This document shows positions 15,001-21,740 of a stretch of 64,000 bases of DNA, in pieces. This DNA is from Lumbricus rubellus (lineage: Eukaryota > Annelida > Clitellata > Crassiclitellata > Lumbricidae). Every line of letters starts with the position of its first letter. Within the stretch, counting starts at the first letter, position 1. The stretch covers positions 18,540,956 through 18,604,955 of the forward strand of contig OX243817.1 of assembly GCA_945859605.1 (NCBI GenBank), in the 5' to 3' direction. Position numbers and translations under genes: made by a program. The notes under the pieces were generated by a model. The model worked only from the letters and a program-made list of their open reading frames with translations, did no database searches and was not told the DNA's origin.

Positions 15001-18000
15001 ACCGTCACTTGCAAAACATTTTCAACCACAAATACTGAAGTCATCAGAATTACCATCTAACACAAGCGTTTATCAACAAAATTTGTCAATGACTGACTAC
15101 CATGTGTCACCCTCTAGCACAAATGCTCTTCAAGATATGTCATTAGACAGAGGTTACCCACGGTCAACATCTCTTGCCCAAGTTCCTACACTAAAATCCT
15201 CAGTCGAAAAGGACAATGTACAGTCACCATCGATCACAAATGCTTCTCAATCAAGACCAATAAAGGTAGGCTTCACACAGTCACCATCTGTTCCAAACAT
15301 CCTTCTCTCTGCATCATCAGATAGAGATCGTCCACGTTCACCATCTCTTGCCAGCATTCCTAAATCAAGTAAATTGGATGACAAACAATACTCACAGTCG
15401 CCATCCATCATTCAATTTTCTACACCAAAACCATCAACGCCACAGTACTCACACTCCACAGAGAAGAGAGACTACATACAGTCACCCTCTTTCGCAAACA
15501 TTCCCTATTCTAGATCATCAAAGAATGAATACACACAGTCACCATCTACTGCCCAAATTCCACATTCCAGAACATCCACAATCACTGTCCCACAATCAAT
15601 ATCGTTGAATAAACAGTACTCCAGCAGGTCACCAACTGTCACAAATGTTAGTCATTCTAACCTGGCAAAGAAAGACTACCCACAGTCACCATCTCTCATC
15701 AATATTCCGAACTTAGGAACATTGGGGACTTCAGAACTGTCTTCCACCCAACACGTTCTCCAGTCTACATCATCACGTAGTGACTACTCACAATCACCAT
15801 CTTTAGTCCAAATTCCTCCACTAAAACCTTTGAGAGCACAGTACTCACGCTCACCAAGTAAGAAAGATTACCCACAGTCACCATCTTCTGTCCAAATTCC
15901 TCCACTGAAACCTTCTAGAGCACAGTATTCACACTCACCAAGTAAGAAAGACTACCCACAGTCACCATCTTTAGTCCAAATTCTTCCACTGAAACCTTTG
16001 AGAGCACAGTATTCACACTCACCAAGTAAGAAAGACTACCCACAGTCACTACCTATCACAGACAAACAAAGTTCTGGTTTATCACGGAAAGATGAACCCC
16101 AATCATTGTCTCTAAGTCAAGTTCTTAGTTCAAGAGATTCAAGCACATCACAGTTGTCATCTCCCACCAGACTTCCGCATACAGCATCCTCAGCAAGAGA
16201 AGACGTGCAGTCAGCATCTCATGTCCAAGTTCCTGAATCAAGAACATCACCGAGAGACCACTCACAGCCATTGTCTACAAGACAAGTACAAGAAACAAGA
16301 TTCCCAAAGCCAGAATACCATGACCAATCACAATCTGTCACAAACGTTATTCAATCTGCATCACCAAAGAGAGACTACGACACAAGACCATACCTTGTCC
16401 AAGCAAAACCACCAATACCCCCCAAACAACACTACCGACAGTCCCCATCTTTCTCACGAGCTCCCCAATCGCAAACACTGAAGACCGGCCATCCACAGTC
16501 ACCATCTAACATTAACGTCCCTCGGTCAGCATCATCAAAGACAGACGACCCTATGTCATCATCTTCCACCCAAGTCTCTTCTCCAGCTCGCTCTCAACCA
16601 CACTCTCCATTGCTATCAGAAATTCCTCAAGGCAGTGTCTCGAAAAAAGACGAGCCAGGTTCACCATTGATCAAAAAAGTCCCTCAACCAAGCTCATTAA
16701 AGCAAAATGACCAAAAGTCACCATCTCTCATCCAAGTTCCTAGATCCAAGCCCTCCCAACCAGACCTCCCACAGTCACCATCTTTATCAAAAGTTACTCC
16801 CCCAACCTCAATTAAAACGGACCACTCAAGGCCAGCATCTGTAGCCCAAGTTCCTAGATCCAGACCCTTCCAACAATACCACCCACAGTCACAATCTTTA
16901 TCACAAGTTCATCACCCAAGTTCAATAAAAACGGACTATCCAAGGTCACCATCTCGTATTCAAGTTCCTAGATCCAAGCCCTCCCAACCAGACCTCCCAC
17001 AGTCACCATCTTTATCACAAGTTACTCACCCAACCTCAATAAAAACAGACTATCCAACGTCAACACCTCCCATCCAAGTTCCTCCATCCAAGCCCTCCCA
17101 ACCCTACCACTCACACTCACAGTCACAATCTGTTTCCAAAGTTTACCATTCAACACACTCCAAACAACGTTACCCACAGTCACCATCTTTCTCACAAGTT
17201 ACTGAGACAAGGTCATCAATACCAGACCTCCCACAGTCACAGTCCAGCACAAAAGTTCCTCGATCAACGCTACAAACACAACACTACTCTCAGTCACCAC
17301 CATCTAACATCCGGCCTCCACCATCAACGTCTTCACAAAACCATTATCAACTGTCACCATCTACCACAAAAGTTCCTCGATCAACATCGTCAAAAACTGA
17401 CACATCGCAGTCATCATCTCTTGTCTCAGTTCATGCAACAAAATCCTCAAAACCACATCAACCAGAGTCACCATCTTTATCACAGGTTCCTAACACAAAA
17501 TTCTCGAAGACATACGAACCACAGTCACCATCTTCCGCAAAACAGACAAAATCATCAAAGACAGACTACATGCAGTCACCAACTCTCATGATCCAAGTTC
17601 CTGCAAGACCCTTTGAACCGCCATACCCATCCACACCACATCACCCACAATCACCACCTCTCTCACGAGTTCCTCAAACAAGGTCTTTAAACACCGGCCA
17701 CCCACAGTCAACTTCCAACACAAAACTTTCCCTTTCAAGATCGTCAAAGACCAACTACCCACAATCACCATCTCTTGCCCATTTTCCTCAATCAAATATC
17801 CCCATAACACACTACCCAGAATCACCATCAGCCTGTGTAGTTCCTACGTTGGCATCATCAAAACTCAATTACTCGCAGTCACCATCTCATGTCCAGCACT
17901 CTCCATCATCATCAAGACCTCCGAAACACCCGAATTCACAAAAACCATCTGTCGCACAAATTTCCTCATCAAGACCATCGCAGAAGGACTACCCACAGTC

Positions 18001-18412
18001 ACCATCCAAAACACAATTAGACCAACCAAAAACATCAGTGCCACACTATCCAGAGTCAGGATCTGCCACTCAATTAGGTCAACTAAGATCAATAGAAACG
18101 GATTCTCCGGAGTCACTTTTGTATGTTCCACAAGTTTTCCAATCAAGATCTTTGAAGACAGTCTACGCACAGGTATCATCAATTCCTCCTCAATCTTCAC
18201 CAACTGCAAAGGCACGCTACACGTCTTCATCTCCTCCTTCTCAATTCAGATTAATATCAAAGACTCATGCACCAAAGTCACTTCCTCTTGCACAGGTTTC
18301 TTTGTCAAAATCCCCATCAGCTCAGCATCCATCTGTCACACCTGTTCCTCACATAAAAGCTAGAAGGGTAAACTTCCGAAAGTCACTGCCTTTCACGGAG
18401 GTTTCTTCGTAA
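2..18412 (+). CDS. Giant tandem-repeat, Ser/Pro- and His-rich disordered protein (5' partial)
   Basis: A single reading frame runs without a stop or visible intron from the left edge to TAA at 18410-18412. The first ATG is at 65, but the frame is open upstream to position 2 and reads like the rest of the protein, so the true start probably lies outside the window. The first ~860 residues after that ATG are charged and little repeated, with a Cys-rich patch around nt 540-700. Then follow about 28-residue repeats (nt 2600-3290), QPSY/LQPSHT-type repeats (3900-7600) with a His-rich array, and from about 8000 to the end roughly 19-residue repeats built on DYPQSPS followed by a basic SRSSK-like segment. 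No folded domain, membrane segment or catalytic motif is visible. Composition suggests an intrinsically disordered, heavily Ser-Pro-phosphorylatable structural or scaffold protein; that is inference. I do not recognise the family. Confidence 0.8.
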   Translation, partial: QHHPPSQHTQLDIYQRPSHAQMDISLLRSSMSRLPDQQITENQDYLQPSFLLQLEQAKPDNPLNPSITDFTRQILFAKADNSQHASRTRVQDQYKPAAKMDYQQIPSSMHFKPIVSQDLPLRPEQKVTQEHAKAELSERPDFPEKHVPSYQPGAGDATWADTEERIALKFREKKKHRRPLQVVSCTSTELTCDSCTALTEDICDQFRRTPTPPCPCDRMPRVRCLISQERVSQADQLGLTGQQFERSSPLSFSPDDDLICRSLKFRDGKTLSPCVLEWKAENEPICVDADHLRGDNLTDECGIISRLSFIDSDDTPIYEDSELIENEIQGAENTFNKCIDKRYVKRARRRDISNADKADRYGYICEKTGSVASRYYQQENEDTLTSISQQAIADMQNEDLQMSESGETISDAIQNLKGDYVTERGICPPGKSSRKSDKKKQTLSDLTKAARSKADSPTFAPRGRQTVSEAIESLRHQRQSPKDEAMQELEIPVSPTQQAMQDEAFSSWLVAAVRKEDLQGRSVEKRVEYHPSKTITPRTTVRSEKAAKKNEQPLSTTTSFTDTEQEEETSATLQERSKKAERYIPDEPLQQTTTRSSPKLTRKLQTSKEQYYYEQVFGEEAAKDSETLRQEFHIQNQMPKKKKPSKASYTQLRRKEGWMTADSRLQSLEKSDRQRKQVARPKEVESHRVCMKAELMETETTDTLSRDETSQESASIVSSTSSDPSKCRNANMIQQSLLELKSAGKKHQKCILRTNFLQDNNLPETSSQSSSSKSEDASLCDILIQDLKTGYARDRGKRCPHKLRHKEHKSAYQSYSARDNIKPLQIMPRRSSSSVELSLPYDTDSTEDFYTRIPKQERIHALPFKKTLAGEKYPGNELTTPLATAQRQQFALEGSREKYPVDQLKAQLPATTRHQLSLESTRQEYSGDKLTPQLLLAALIHQLALENTGEKHPGDQLTTQLTTTPRHQLALENTGGKYPGNQLTTPLPTTPRHQLALETIGEEHTGDQLTTQIPDTSRNELGLKTTEEQYPADQVTKSPATQRQQLALEITGDKLTTQLQRQELGSETIKETYQGDQSAAQLPDTPGRQLDLEGEPTEMKIPSRSKTPSIPDAEIKSSLYDRMTFPDAETTGKSLLQNKFQATAAGAQVESLNFINSMEGQPVSDSESKTAGLRFRIPADMSIKGKELRPLDFERRDVPIQGSESGPLVPPLTHVRIDALVCDTTLTQLTRRIKYVDRSVTELEEMSIMKCGSQCKRQDQGDATRLDSTTDEQSYSPNQSDSLKQDLKLQSLLARIQFDMSSSDAAALQPPHTQHTNIGIGDSQSDPAPQQSHVQPTDSAEPNLFIPPSYVSYQPDASKPYYLLKPLGTVIESDMLTPDLQHIDTETDDSQPDSVLQEPDNIIHYADIETDDSQPKSELQQPDIQHFHTLSDSTKSDLVLQPSYTSVQLDTSMQYFSSQKLPTLVESGMSIPDSQHTDIEAGGLKPHSAPQLSHFQHPHTPTHSTEPTLFIPPSYISYQPDASEPYYLLKPLGTVIGSDMLMPDLQHAELADVETDGSQPDSALQEPDNIIHSLTLKQDYALHPSHTRIYTEDSGLQPSHTRIHSRAPKQDYALHPSQADIHHADIETDSAVKPAQTIPDDVAFSPSFTQNLLDASEQDALHLSPSHTAQSEETSFQQSQHETSDFQPGLLPTQVHPDMLKLDFSLLSSSVVVSQDVEKSHFHSPSSHTDIHSQALKPEQSQEMTSPPSSTKVSSMTRILLQPSYVAIRTEEIPQADRSRHMSITYVKHKDRAPSEEPMLQDQALQPSYTNIEQSEMLSLFPSVPDTRLSSSSSARQMFRPQSSRSQGKRHQKKLTRRRKSQHVSEAPTSLVTEIPPIAASMPDSSHQSTSSSVVQSTRSSLRKLKRSSKSAFAVMDNRHSSTVGRKDSDQDYPPSLTNILVTSSPVPVYHLPPHTHEVHMQTDAAMSDIALQPSRTRTRIHSRERKQYYTLHPSHTHIYTEDSGLQPSHTPLHSGALKQDHPLQPSHTHIHSRALKQDHPLQPSHTHIHSRALKQDHPLQPSHTHIYSRTLKQDNALHPSHADIHSRAQKQDSAFQAAHTHMHSEDSAHHPPHTPIHSDSLTQDYALHPSHTHIYTEDSGLPSSHTRIHPNALKQDHPLHPSHADIHSRAQKRDSAFQAKHTHTHSEDSAHHPPHTPIHSYAPKQDYALHPSHTHIYTEDSGLQPSHTRIQSRALKKYHALKPSHEDIHSDARKRDSAFQSAHTHIQSDAMKSDSAPPQPTYRETHTAALKTDTMTLLPSYTHIQSDMSKPDSPLQSSDVHIFSDESQPGLALRPSFTQNLLSVSETGSALQFSQTHIQSEAHSSDSSLQKSQIFIWSDHDKQFQLAVSDTQIHPDASNSDSALLPYLSDAGNPDFPFLTSIHSSLTDIHSQMLNLDSQVSSGYVETQYSINQDIPLQPSCHRIQPEQLISDAALQHSNTQFQAVERSYTQVQSQGIYLNEMHLPVSQKHSQFQVSQRSNSLKASFTTINAESILLHKVSSSPSSTRANSMHSIRLQPSYSAIRIEEMSQVDRSQHPSITYIKHKDRTAVEESMQQVESLQPSYTNIEQSEMLPLDHALLPDGTQSSSRRQVFLPQNSKIQGKGQRKKSTRGTFQDAGTEVTQSLSTDKDYQRSSPLTHVPPTTASKPRKPQYPPLTATRDYAQSPSIEDIPYSRPMKKHYPQSPSLSTIPESITLESPHSPSITNLTDPRSPIDYAQSPSFTQAHNLRISEPSRQESLVKKSPVARAYSRSQPIADISHARLSRRELTQSPSLTKVPHSRTPETPEESPSITNVIHSRSPKRDYPQSPSRSRVARSSAFEISDSPSNTDIHQRRSSRTDYPQSPSCARSLLSRSSDRDYPQSLSHKVPSPQPSKSQHSKSVTVREYPQAPSMTAVTHSRSTKDDHSQSPSLVLAGHSRASKTSHHSSITNVPTSVSLKKEHSVSPSATNVGRSRLSKRDYSQSPSRSRVARSSTLEKSESPSNTYIHQRRSSKTDHPQSPSLATFPHTGTGETLDSSSTTHHSTSSYADYRDSSSIVDIPPLQSPKLQYKQSPATTAYPLSSSIRNVASSELSKRHYSTSTSRARAAQSSRLEISESPPVTNIYQRRSSKTEHPQSPYLTKSLPPSTRYRDYSHSRSPFLVPKASETTHSSSTITNVSKRISSNDKQSNYVTKGIRSTLPDTDSTQSPSFISNASAKPQKYSQQRHLSAQIDHPQSSSLVNVSSTKFHKQQYTLSPRMRDQPQSPSHTKDHRSTASDKHYQQSTLAQVPSPQTPKSQQSRSLAQNAYKQASPTTKVTYSQSTKNDRSQSPSPAPVTHLKPSKTSQHPSLKNVPNSRPLKTKYSTSSPSTAKGQARSSTRDDLQSSSPAKFSHSRTSETSESSSTPNIPQSRSVKAGSARARSVSMVLQSTSYANYPEQPAFAEGPPSQSSKQQYPRSPTMRDYTQSPSMTNLTHSGLSERAYLQTHSRSRVARSHTLEISESPSITDIHQRRSSRTDYPQSPSHTKSHLSRSSDRDYPQSLSHKVRSPQALKPQYKESPGLMEYPQTPSMVDVAISRSAKHDHTQSPSHVLLAHSKASKSVQYSSTTNVPKSAPTRDYPHPHSRTILTHSGLSKTDYPQSPAVAQVAHSITLEISESTSSANVLQAHTSRSDYQQSPSNIKAFLSSKKAAHRDDPQSPSRILNSSKKPLKPQYVQLPAKNDYPLSASKKNVQYHVSRSRQSKRDSPQTPSSIKIPPSRTSETSESPSTTYIPQSRSLKTEHPESPSFTTLHQSTSSYRDYAQSPSFVQIPQSKPLKAQYPQSPSMTDYPQSPLPKRGSPHTPSIAKGAHLRRSETAEALYITNAHESQLSKKIYRPSPSHTSAHPTTPSGRDSSQLQSVLPLPPRKRPKTQYQTMPGNKKYHQSPSITNVTDETLLESSYALLPAVTQFPHSQSPDSQLSPSITKVSKSRASILDYSQSPSMTQVVSLTDSLSDYQQSSSYTEVSMLEELPPSRTQVPLPHMMKSHHPQSPSFEQIHQPNNLKTCSPQWSSLTEILQSSSSTSDYPKSQSIAQVPASGRSRRDNSQSPSIMKIPSSRRLKTDYPHSTSFSEVHPAKSVKTDSSQSSPAILSRSTKTNYTKSRSPDQGPPLRPSMTHSPQSLSLLQDSRNRSKRASHPHSPSLSEVPYRHSKPHYPITPSRTQVSQTSRSLQTDYPHSPSLSEVPYRHSKPHYPISPSRTQVPQTSQSLKTDYPHSPSLSEVPYRHSKPHHPISPSRTQVTQTSRSLQTDYPHSPSLSEVPYRHSKPHYPISPSRTQVSQTSRSLKTDYPHSPSLSEVPYRHPKPHHPISPSRTQVTQTSRSLQTDYPHSPSFSEVPYRHPKPHHPISPSRTQVSQTSRSLQTDYPHSPFLSEVPYRHPKPHHPISPSRTQVSQTSRSLKTDYPHSPSLSEVLPHRHSKPHHPISPSRTQVSQTSRSLKTDYPHSPSLSEVLPHRHSKPHHPISPSRTQVSQTSRSLKTDYPQSPSMTNAPLSSKTDYPQSPCLTPVLPSRYSKPDYPQSPSSSHVTHQTRPSQMDHLEPQSTRKLPHSRSSKTNYLQSQSPSLSQVPHPTSIKTDYPRSPSLTQAPRSRPSKPHHPESPSLSQVTPHPSSIKTDYPMSPSSTQIPIPHLSLSPKAESLHSPSIAQAPPSTSSVTKVLQTTSPDRDYPQSPSLAKVPATAPSKPSKPHHTLSPRSRKLERPYSPSITKAGYSKSPSIIQVLQSKLLGRDLSQTQVPRSNFSKQQLSRTLEEVSKSPSITNGPQPRMSYSPQSTSHANFPQPRASGRDNPHARYLTQVPSPRQQLHTLSPEPTDYTQSPSMTTVTPSSSSNRAYTQSPSLAQVCNARMSDVTQSVSNTAMTQSILSKTKSLQSPSHTVSFRPISSNTRDYLLSPSHTQLPPQKSPMPQNLHSPANKEYPQTPSITNVPHSRRSKNDFPRSPSLAKHFQPQILKSSELPSNTSVYQQNLSMTDYHVSPSSTNALQDMSLDRGYPRSTSLAQVPTLKSSVEKDNVQSPSITNASQSRPIKVGFTQSPSVPNILLSASSDRDRPRSPSLASIPKSSKLDDKQYSQSPSIIQFSTPKPSTPQYSHSTEKRDYIQSPSFANIPYSRSSKNEYTQSPSTAQIPHSRTSTITVPQSISLNKQYSSRSPTVTNVSHSNLAKKDYPQSPSLINIPNLGTLGTSELSSTQHVLQSTSSRSDYSQSPSLVQIPPLKPLRAQYSRSPSKKDYPQSPSSVQIPPLKPSRAQYSHSPSKKDYPQSPSLVQILPLKPLRAQYSHSPSKKDYPQSLPITDKQSSGLSRKDEPQSLSLSQVLSSRDSSTSQLSSPTRLPHTASSAREDVQSASHVQVPESRTSPRDHSQPLSTRQVQETRFPKPEYHDQSQSVTNVIQSASPKRDYDTRPYLVQAKPPIPPKQHYRQSPSFSRAPQSQTLKTGHPQSPSNINVPRSASSKTDDPMSSSSTQVSSPARSQPHSPLLSEIPQGSVSKKDEPGSPLIKKVPQPSSLKQNDQKSPSLIQVPRSKPSQPDLPQSPSLSKVTPPTSIKTDHSRPASVAQVPRSRPFQQYHPQSQSLSQVHHPSSIKTDYPRSPSRIQVPRSKPSQPDLPQSPSLSQVTHPTSIKTDYPTSTPPIQVPPSKPSQPYHSHSQSQSVSKVYHSTHSKQRYPQSPSFSQVTETRSSIPDLPQSQSSTKVPRSTLQTQHYSQSPPSNIRPPPSTSSQNHYQLSPSTTKVPRSTSSKTDTSQSSSLVSVHATKSSKPHQPESPSLSQVPNTKFSKTYEPQSPSSAKQTKSSKTDYMQSPTLMIQVPARPFEPPYPSTPHHPQSPPLSRVPQTRSLNTGHPQSTSNTKLSLSRSSKTNYPQSPSLAHFPQSNIPITHYPESPSACVVPTLASSKLNYSQSPSHVQHSPSSSRPPKHPNSQKPSVAQISSSRPSQKDYPQSPSKTQLDQPKTSVPHYPESGSATQLGQLRSIETDSPESLLYVPQVFQSRSLKTVYAQVSSIPPQSSPTAKARYTSSSPPSQFRLISKTHAPKSLPLAQVSLSKSPSAQHPSVTPVPHIKARRVNFRKSLPFTEVSS
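2600..3290 (+). repeat. Coding ~84-bp repeats in the giant ORF
   Basis: About eight diverged copies of a roughly 28-residue unit lie in frame. Recurrent elements are LALENTG, a YPGDQLTTQL-like stretch and TTPRHQ. The copies differ by substitutions and small indels, so this is an older array than the one at 12.6-13.6 kb. Confidence 0.75.
4033..4640 (+). repeat. Duplicated coding segment (two copies about 490 bp apart)
   Basis: The segment at 4033-4150 encodes a stretch beginning FIPPSYVSYQPDASKPYYLL and continuing through KPLGTVIESDMLTPDLQH. It recurs almost unchanged at 4525-4640. The copies show a local duplication inside the giant ORF. Confidence 0.75.
5240..5595 (+). repeat. Copy 1 of a large intragenic duplication
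   Basis: This segment encodes LQPSYVAIRTEEIPQADRS, then SITYVKHKDR, QPSYTNIEQSEML and a basic Ser/Lys/Arg tail. The same series recurs at 7620-7960, so a block of about 2.4 kb appears to have been duplicated in the giant gene. Confidence 0.75.
5880..6830 (+). repeat. His-rich coding array with a 54-bp (18-residue) core unit
   Basis: The core unit reads ALKQDHPLQPSHTHIHSR. It is almost perfectly repeated at about 6050-6210 and degrades on both sides into variants with YTEDSGLQPSHT and SRAQKQDSAFQ. Histidine alternates with Thr, Ile and Ser, which could bind metal or respond to pH; this is inference from composition. Confidence 0.8.
7620..7960 (+). repeat. Copy 2 of the large intragenic duplication
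   Basis: This is the second copy of the segment at 5240-5595. It has the same order of motifs (LQPSYSAIRIEEMSQVDRS, SITYIKHKDR, QPSYTNIEQSEML, basic tail) with scattered substitutions. It marks the transition from His-rich repeats to the SPS-type repeats. Confidence 0.75.
8520..10700 (+). repeat. Higher-order coding repeats (RSRVARSS / DIHQRRSS blocks)
   Basis: A block of about 40 residues containing SRSRVARSS, then EISESPS, DIHQRRSS and TDYPQSPS begins near 8545, 9015, 9365 (diverged) and 10525. The copies near 8545 and 10525 also share the following SRSSDRDYPQSLSHKV segment. Multi-unit blocks, not only single units, have therefore been duplicated. Confidence 0.7.
12590..13635 (+). repeat. 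Near-identical 114/117-bp coding tandem array (9 copies)
   Basis: Nine head-to-tail units begin near 12601, 12715, 12829, 12943, 13057, 13171, 13285, 13399 and 13516. The first seven are 114 bp and the last two 117 bp because of an added codon. Each unit encodes 38-39 residues with SPSLSEVPYRHSKPH, PISPSRTQV and SRSLKTDYPH. Differences are few, which indicates recent expansion or homogenisation. The unit lengths keep the reading frame. Confidence 0.9.
15785..16050 (+). repeat. 87-bp coding tandem repeat (about 3 copies)
   Basis: Three near-identical 29-residue units contain QIPPLKPSRAQYSHSPSKKD followed by YPQSPS. The spacing of 87 bp keeps the frame. Confidence 0.8.
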
Positions 18413-18920
18413 ACAATAGAGCGCAAACAACATCCATCCATCCATCTGTCATACATCTATATGTTCCTCACACACGAAGGAAAACATCCCACAGTCACTG
18501 CCTCTTACACAGGATCCTTCATAGACCAGCAACAACTGAGCACAAACGGCATCCATACATCTGTCATACACGTTCCTCACACAACGCCCATGAAAGAAAC
18601 TTCCCCATATGCCCCTACACACTCACACAAACAAACACACACAAACACACACAAACACACACAAACACACACACATGCTCCTCAATCACGATCATCTAAG
18701 TCACACTATGCACAAACATTGCACAATCACAGTCAGGAACTTCAGCACATAATTAAGAACAGTCACCATATCTCATTCATTTCATCAATCAAAATTCTTG
18801 AAATGAGAGCACCCACCTCATAGTCATACCTTACAAAAACTTCATCAGTTAAGACTCACAATACCACAGTTGCCATCCAGCAACAAGTTCTACAGCCAAA
18901 AAGCCCTGTGGTAGAATACA
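18413..18920 (+). other. Degenerate repeat continuation past the giant-ORF stop (probable 3' UTR)
   Basis: After TAA the DNA still resembles the coding repeats. CATCCATCTGTCAYAC...GTTCCTCAC occurs inside the ORF near 18327 and again near 18440 and 18550. A further piece near 18681 reads APQSRSSKSHYAQ in another frame. A (CAAACACA)-type simple repeat lies at about 18630-18675. The array therefore seems to have been truncated by a stop and then decayed. Confidence 0.6.
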
Positions 18921-20660
18921 CAGAGTCCCTACAGCAGAACAATCCTGTTTGTTGAAAAAACCAGAACAAACCTCTCAAGGTCGATATGTATATGGCCAGA
19001 TGACCACCACGAAGGTCAAAGTAGAAAAGATCAAACCATAGAGCAAACCAAAATGAAATTTGAATGTAAACTTGAAAATATAAAAACCCTTCCTAAAGAG
19101 CCATTTGTTTGTCCAATGTGGTCATCAGTGAGTTGGATATAATTATCAGCAACAGAGTCAGCAACAAAGAATTTGAAACAGAGATTAGTATTCATCCAAA
19201 GTCGTTGCGACTAATTACCCAGCACCACACTCAGTTTCAGCAAACAAAAGAGTAACAGAAGAGAGAGAAAGACAAGAAAAATTAAACAGAAAACAGCAAG
19301 TAAGAACTAATTCAAGCCACTATGACAAGCATGGATGGCACGGACATTCAAGAAACCAACCTAGATCAATATTTGATAAATAGAGAGTTACAGAAATAAC
19401 CAAAGAACCACACAGACGTGTAGGAACCGAGTCAACATGTGACAAAAACAGACCAACACAATACAAACAAACATGTGAAGAACCACATCGATGTTTGAGA
19501 TTAAAATCAACATAGAATACACGTAAAAGTCATACTAAGACACATGTTAAAACCACAATGATGCATAATTGAATCAACATGTGACGACTACAGGTATAAC
19601 TTTCAATGATAACTGCAGTCTCTCAAATTGCCGTAAATCATCGAGTTTTCAGTCTGGATCAACATGTGACGACCGGAGACAATGAGAAACAATTCACATG
19701 CCGCAACATCAATTGATAAATAATTGATAAATTATCAATTGATAATGCAGGCAAACATTTGAGAAATCAATGTAATTATAGCTCTTAAAACTTTTAAAGT
19801 TTGGGATAATCTGGAAAACTGAACACACATTTGTTAGTGTAAACCAGAAATGCTTACAGGTTCACAAGATTTTACGGCATAATTTCTTAAGAGAAAAAAA
19901 GCAGAAACATTACTGCTTTGTTTTAATGGTTATGTCTAAACTTTCTGGCAGATCCAAAAAGTGTTTTGTTGTTGAAATTTAAATCCAGTTAAATGGAAAT
20001 TTTGAATGCAGTGTTTCTTGCTTTGTAAACTACAAATGGTATATACATGTATATAGAAAAACACAGAAGTATGAATACTACCATACGAGTATAGGATCAG
20101 AAGTTAGCAAGCTCTGCTTTCAGTGAAACCTCCTCCTACGAGTACATGTATTAGGCAGATGAAAAATGGCTGCAACATCACTCGCGCTTAATAAAAAAAT
20201 TAAAATAAGATTTTAATGGGTTTTGCAGGTCTTTTGAAATTTATACTCACGATGTCAATAAAAACAGACATGCGATTGCTGGAAATAGATTTGGGAAATT
20301 TAACCAATAAACCTTCCAATTGTCATTTAACATCTTTTGCAAGCTCTATAAAAGGCACTATATAAATTGTCAGATGCTAAACACTTTCAGATTTACATAC
20401 TATATTATGGTGATGACCAACAACACATCAAAATTTTTATTTCTTTATGTTTCTCTTATTTGCCATAGTGCAAGGTAGAAAGCAGACTGATCTCAAACCC
20501 ATTCAAAACCCTGCTTCTCCCTTTTAGAACTTCACAGAAACTGAAACAATTAGCTAGACTCATCTAGTCATTTCCATCGTTCAACAGAGCTGTTCAGTCC
20601 ACAATTTGGGCAATGTGCCGACTCAAACCAGGCAATCACTCTCATGTTAATGCTGATGTC
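18921..20660. other. Intergenic sequence without recognisable genes
   Basis: This AT-rich stretch shows no ORF with recognisable content on either strand. It contains scattered AATAAA-like hexamers that could serve the upstream gene, but none is singled out by sequence alone. Confidence 0.5.
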
Positions 20661-20664
20661 TTTA

Positions 20665-20875
20665 TTTTTCGCATTTGCAATAGCGTCCCTTGAAGCTCGC
20701 TACTCAGACATGCTCTCGACTATGGACACTGCATCGGAGTTTCACACTGAAGCGCATGAGAAATTGCAAGTGAAGGACTTGCCCAAGGTCCCAATTCGTT
20801 GGCTTGAGGTGGATTTGAACCTGGAACCCTCCGGTTCCAAGGCAAAGAATTCCCCACTACACCACCATGCCCCAC
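20665..20875 (-). mobile_element. tRNA-derived SINE, diverged copy
   Basis: On the minus strand it reads from a tRNA-like head (GGGGCATGGTGGTGTAGTGG) through a diverged box B to a tail related to the other SINEs here. It is clearly more diverged than the copies at 23.0, 29.2, 48.1 and 54.0 kb. Confidence 0.7.
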
Positions 20876-21384
20876 AATATGTATGATCACATGCAACAAA
20901 TTCCCTTTTCTGCCACAATTGTTTGACTGGTCTGCAGCAGTCTTGACTGCTGTAATTTGCTTCTTACTGGCATTTGAAGAACTATTTTGATGAAATGTCA
21001 AAGTCTAAAGCATCTAGAGGGGGAATTACATGTTGAAATATTGAAATAATTTACAATTTAAAAACCTAATTCTATGTATTTTGCAACAATGACCATTGGA
21101 AAGCCCCCATAATCTGTTCATGTCTAAAGTGTTTTGCACTGTCCATGGTCACATACATAATTATACCAATGTATTTGCACATAAATGCATAAAGTACAGC
21201 TACCGGAGTAGTAGTGAAATCCTGTTGCAACCTGTGATGCTGACACATAAATAATAATCGAATGGATTCAATTAGCATTGATGGCAAAACAAATCTTGAG
21301 TGAACATTCAAACACATGACACAGGAAGAAAACAATCATTTTTATTCTCCACCAGAAATTCCTTACAACATATATTAGAAAACA

Positions 21385-21408
21385 ATTAATTAATTAATTA
21401 ATTAATTC
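21385..21408. repeat. (ATTA)n microsatellite
   Basis: About six tandem ATTA units. Confidence 0.85.
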
Positions 21409-21649
21409 TTACAAAATCACTCCCAGAAACACTGATCAAGACAATATTTTATTCTACTTTTATAACAGCATGCAACTGTGTTACAATGCACTGACCGTCA
21501 CTGAGATGATGGACCCCAAAGAAAACCAAATAAGAATGCTCTGATGTAACCAGAACAATTTGAACATTTCCCAAGTAACTACAGACAAGGAAGTAATCAA
21601 ATTGCATAGTTCGATATAAAGACCATGGCAAATTTGTGCATTCACCCAA

Positions 21650-21740
21650 GTCAATCAATCAATCAATCAATCAATCACATAAATTTATATAGCACCCCGT
21701 CAAGATCGCTACTCAGAGGCGCTCCCAACCCAGGCCTGGT
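21650..21740 (-). mobile_element. LINE/SINE-type 3' tail fragment with (TTGA)n tail
   Basis: On the minus strand it reads GGGAGCGCCTCTGAGTAGCG, then a GTGCTATATAAAT-like segment and a TTGA repeat. This is the 3' tail shared by the LINE fragment at 57.3-57.5 kb and the SINEs of this window. Confidence 0.6.
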
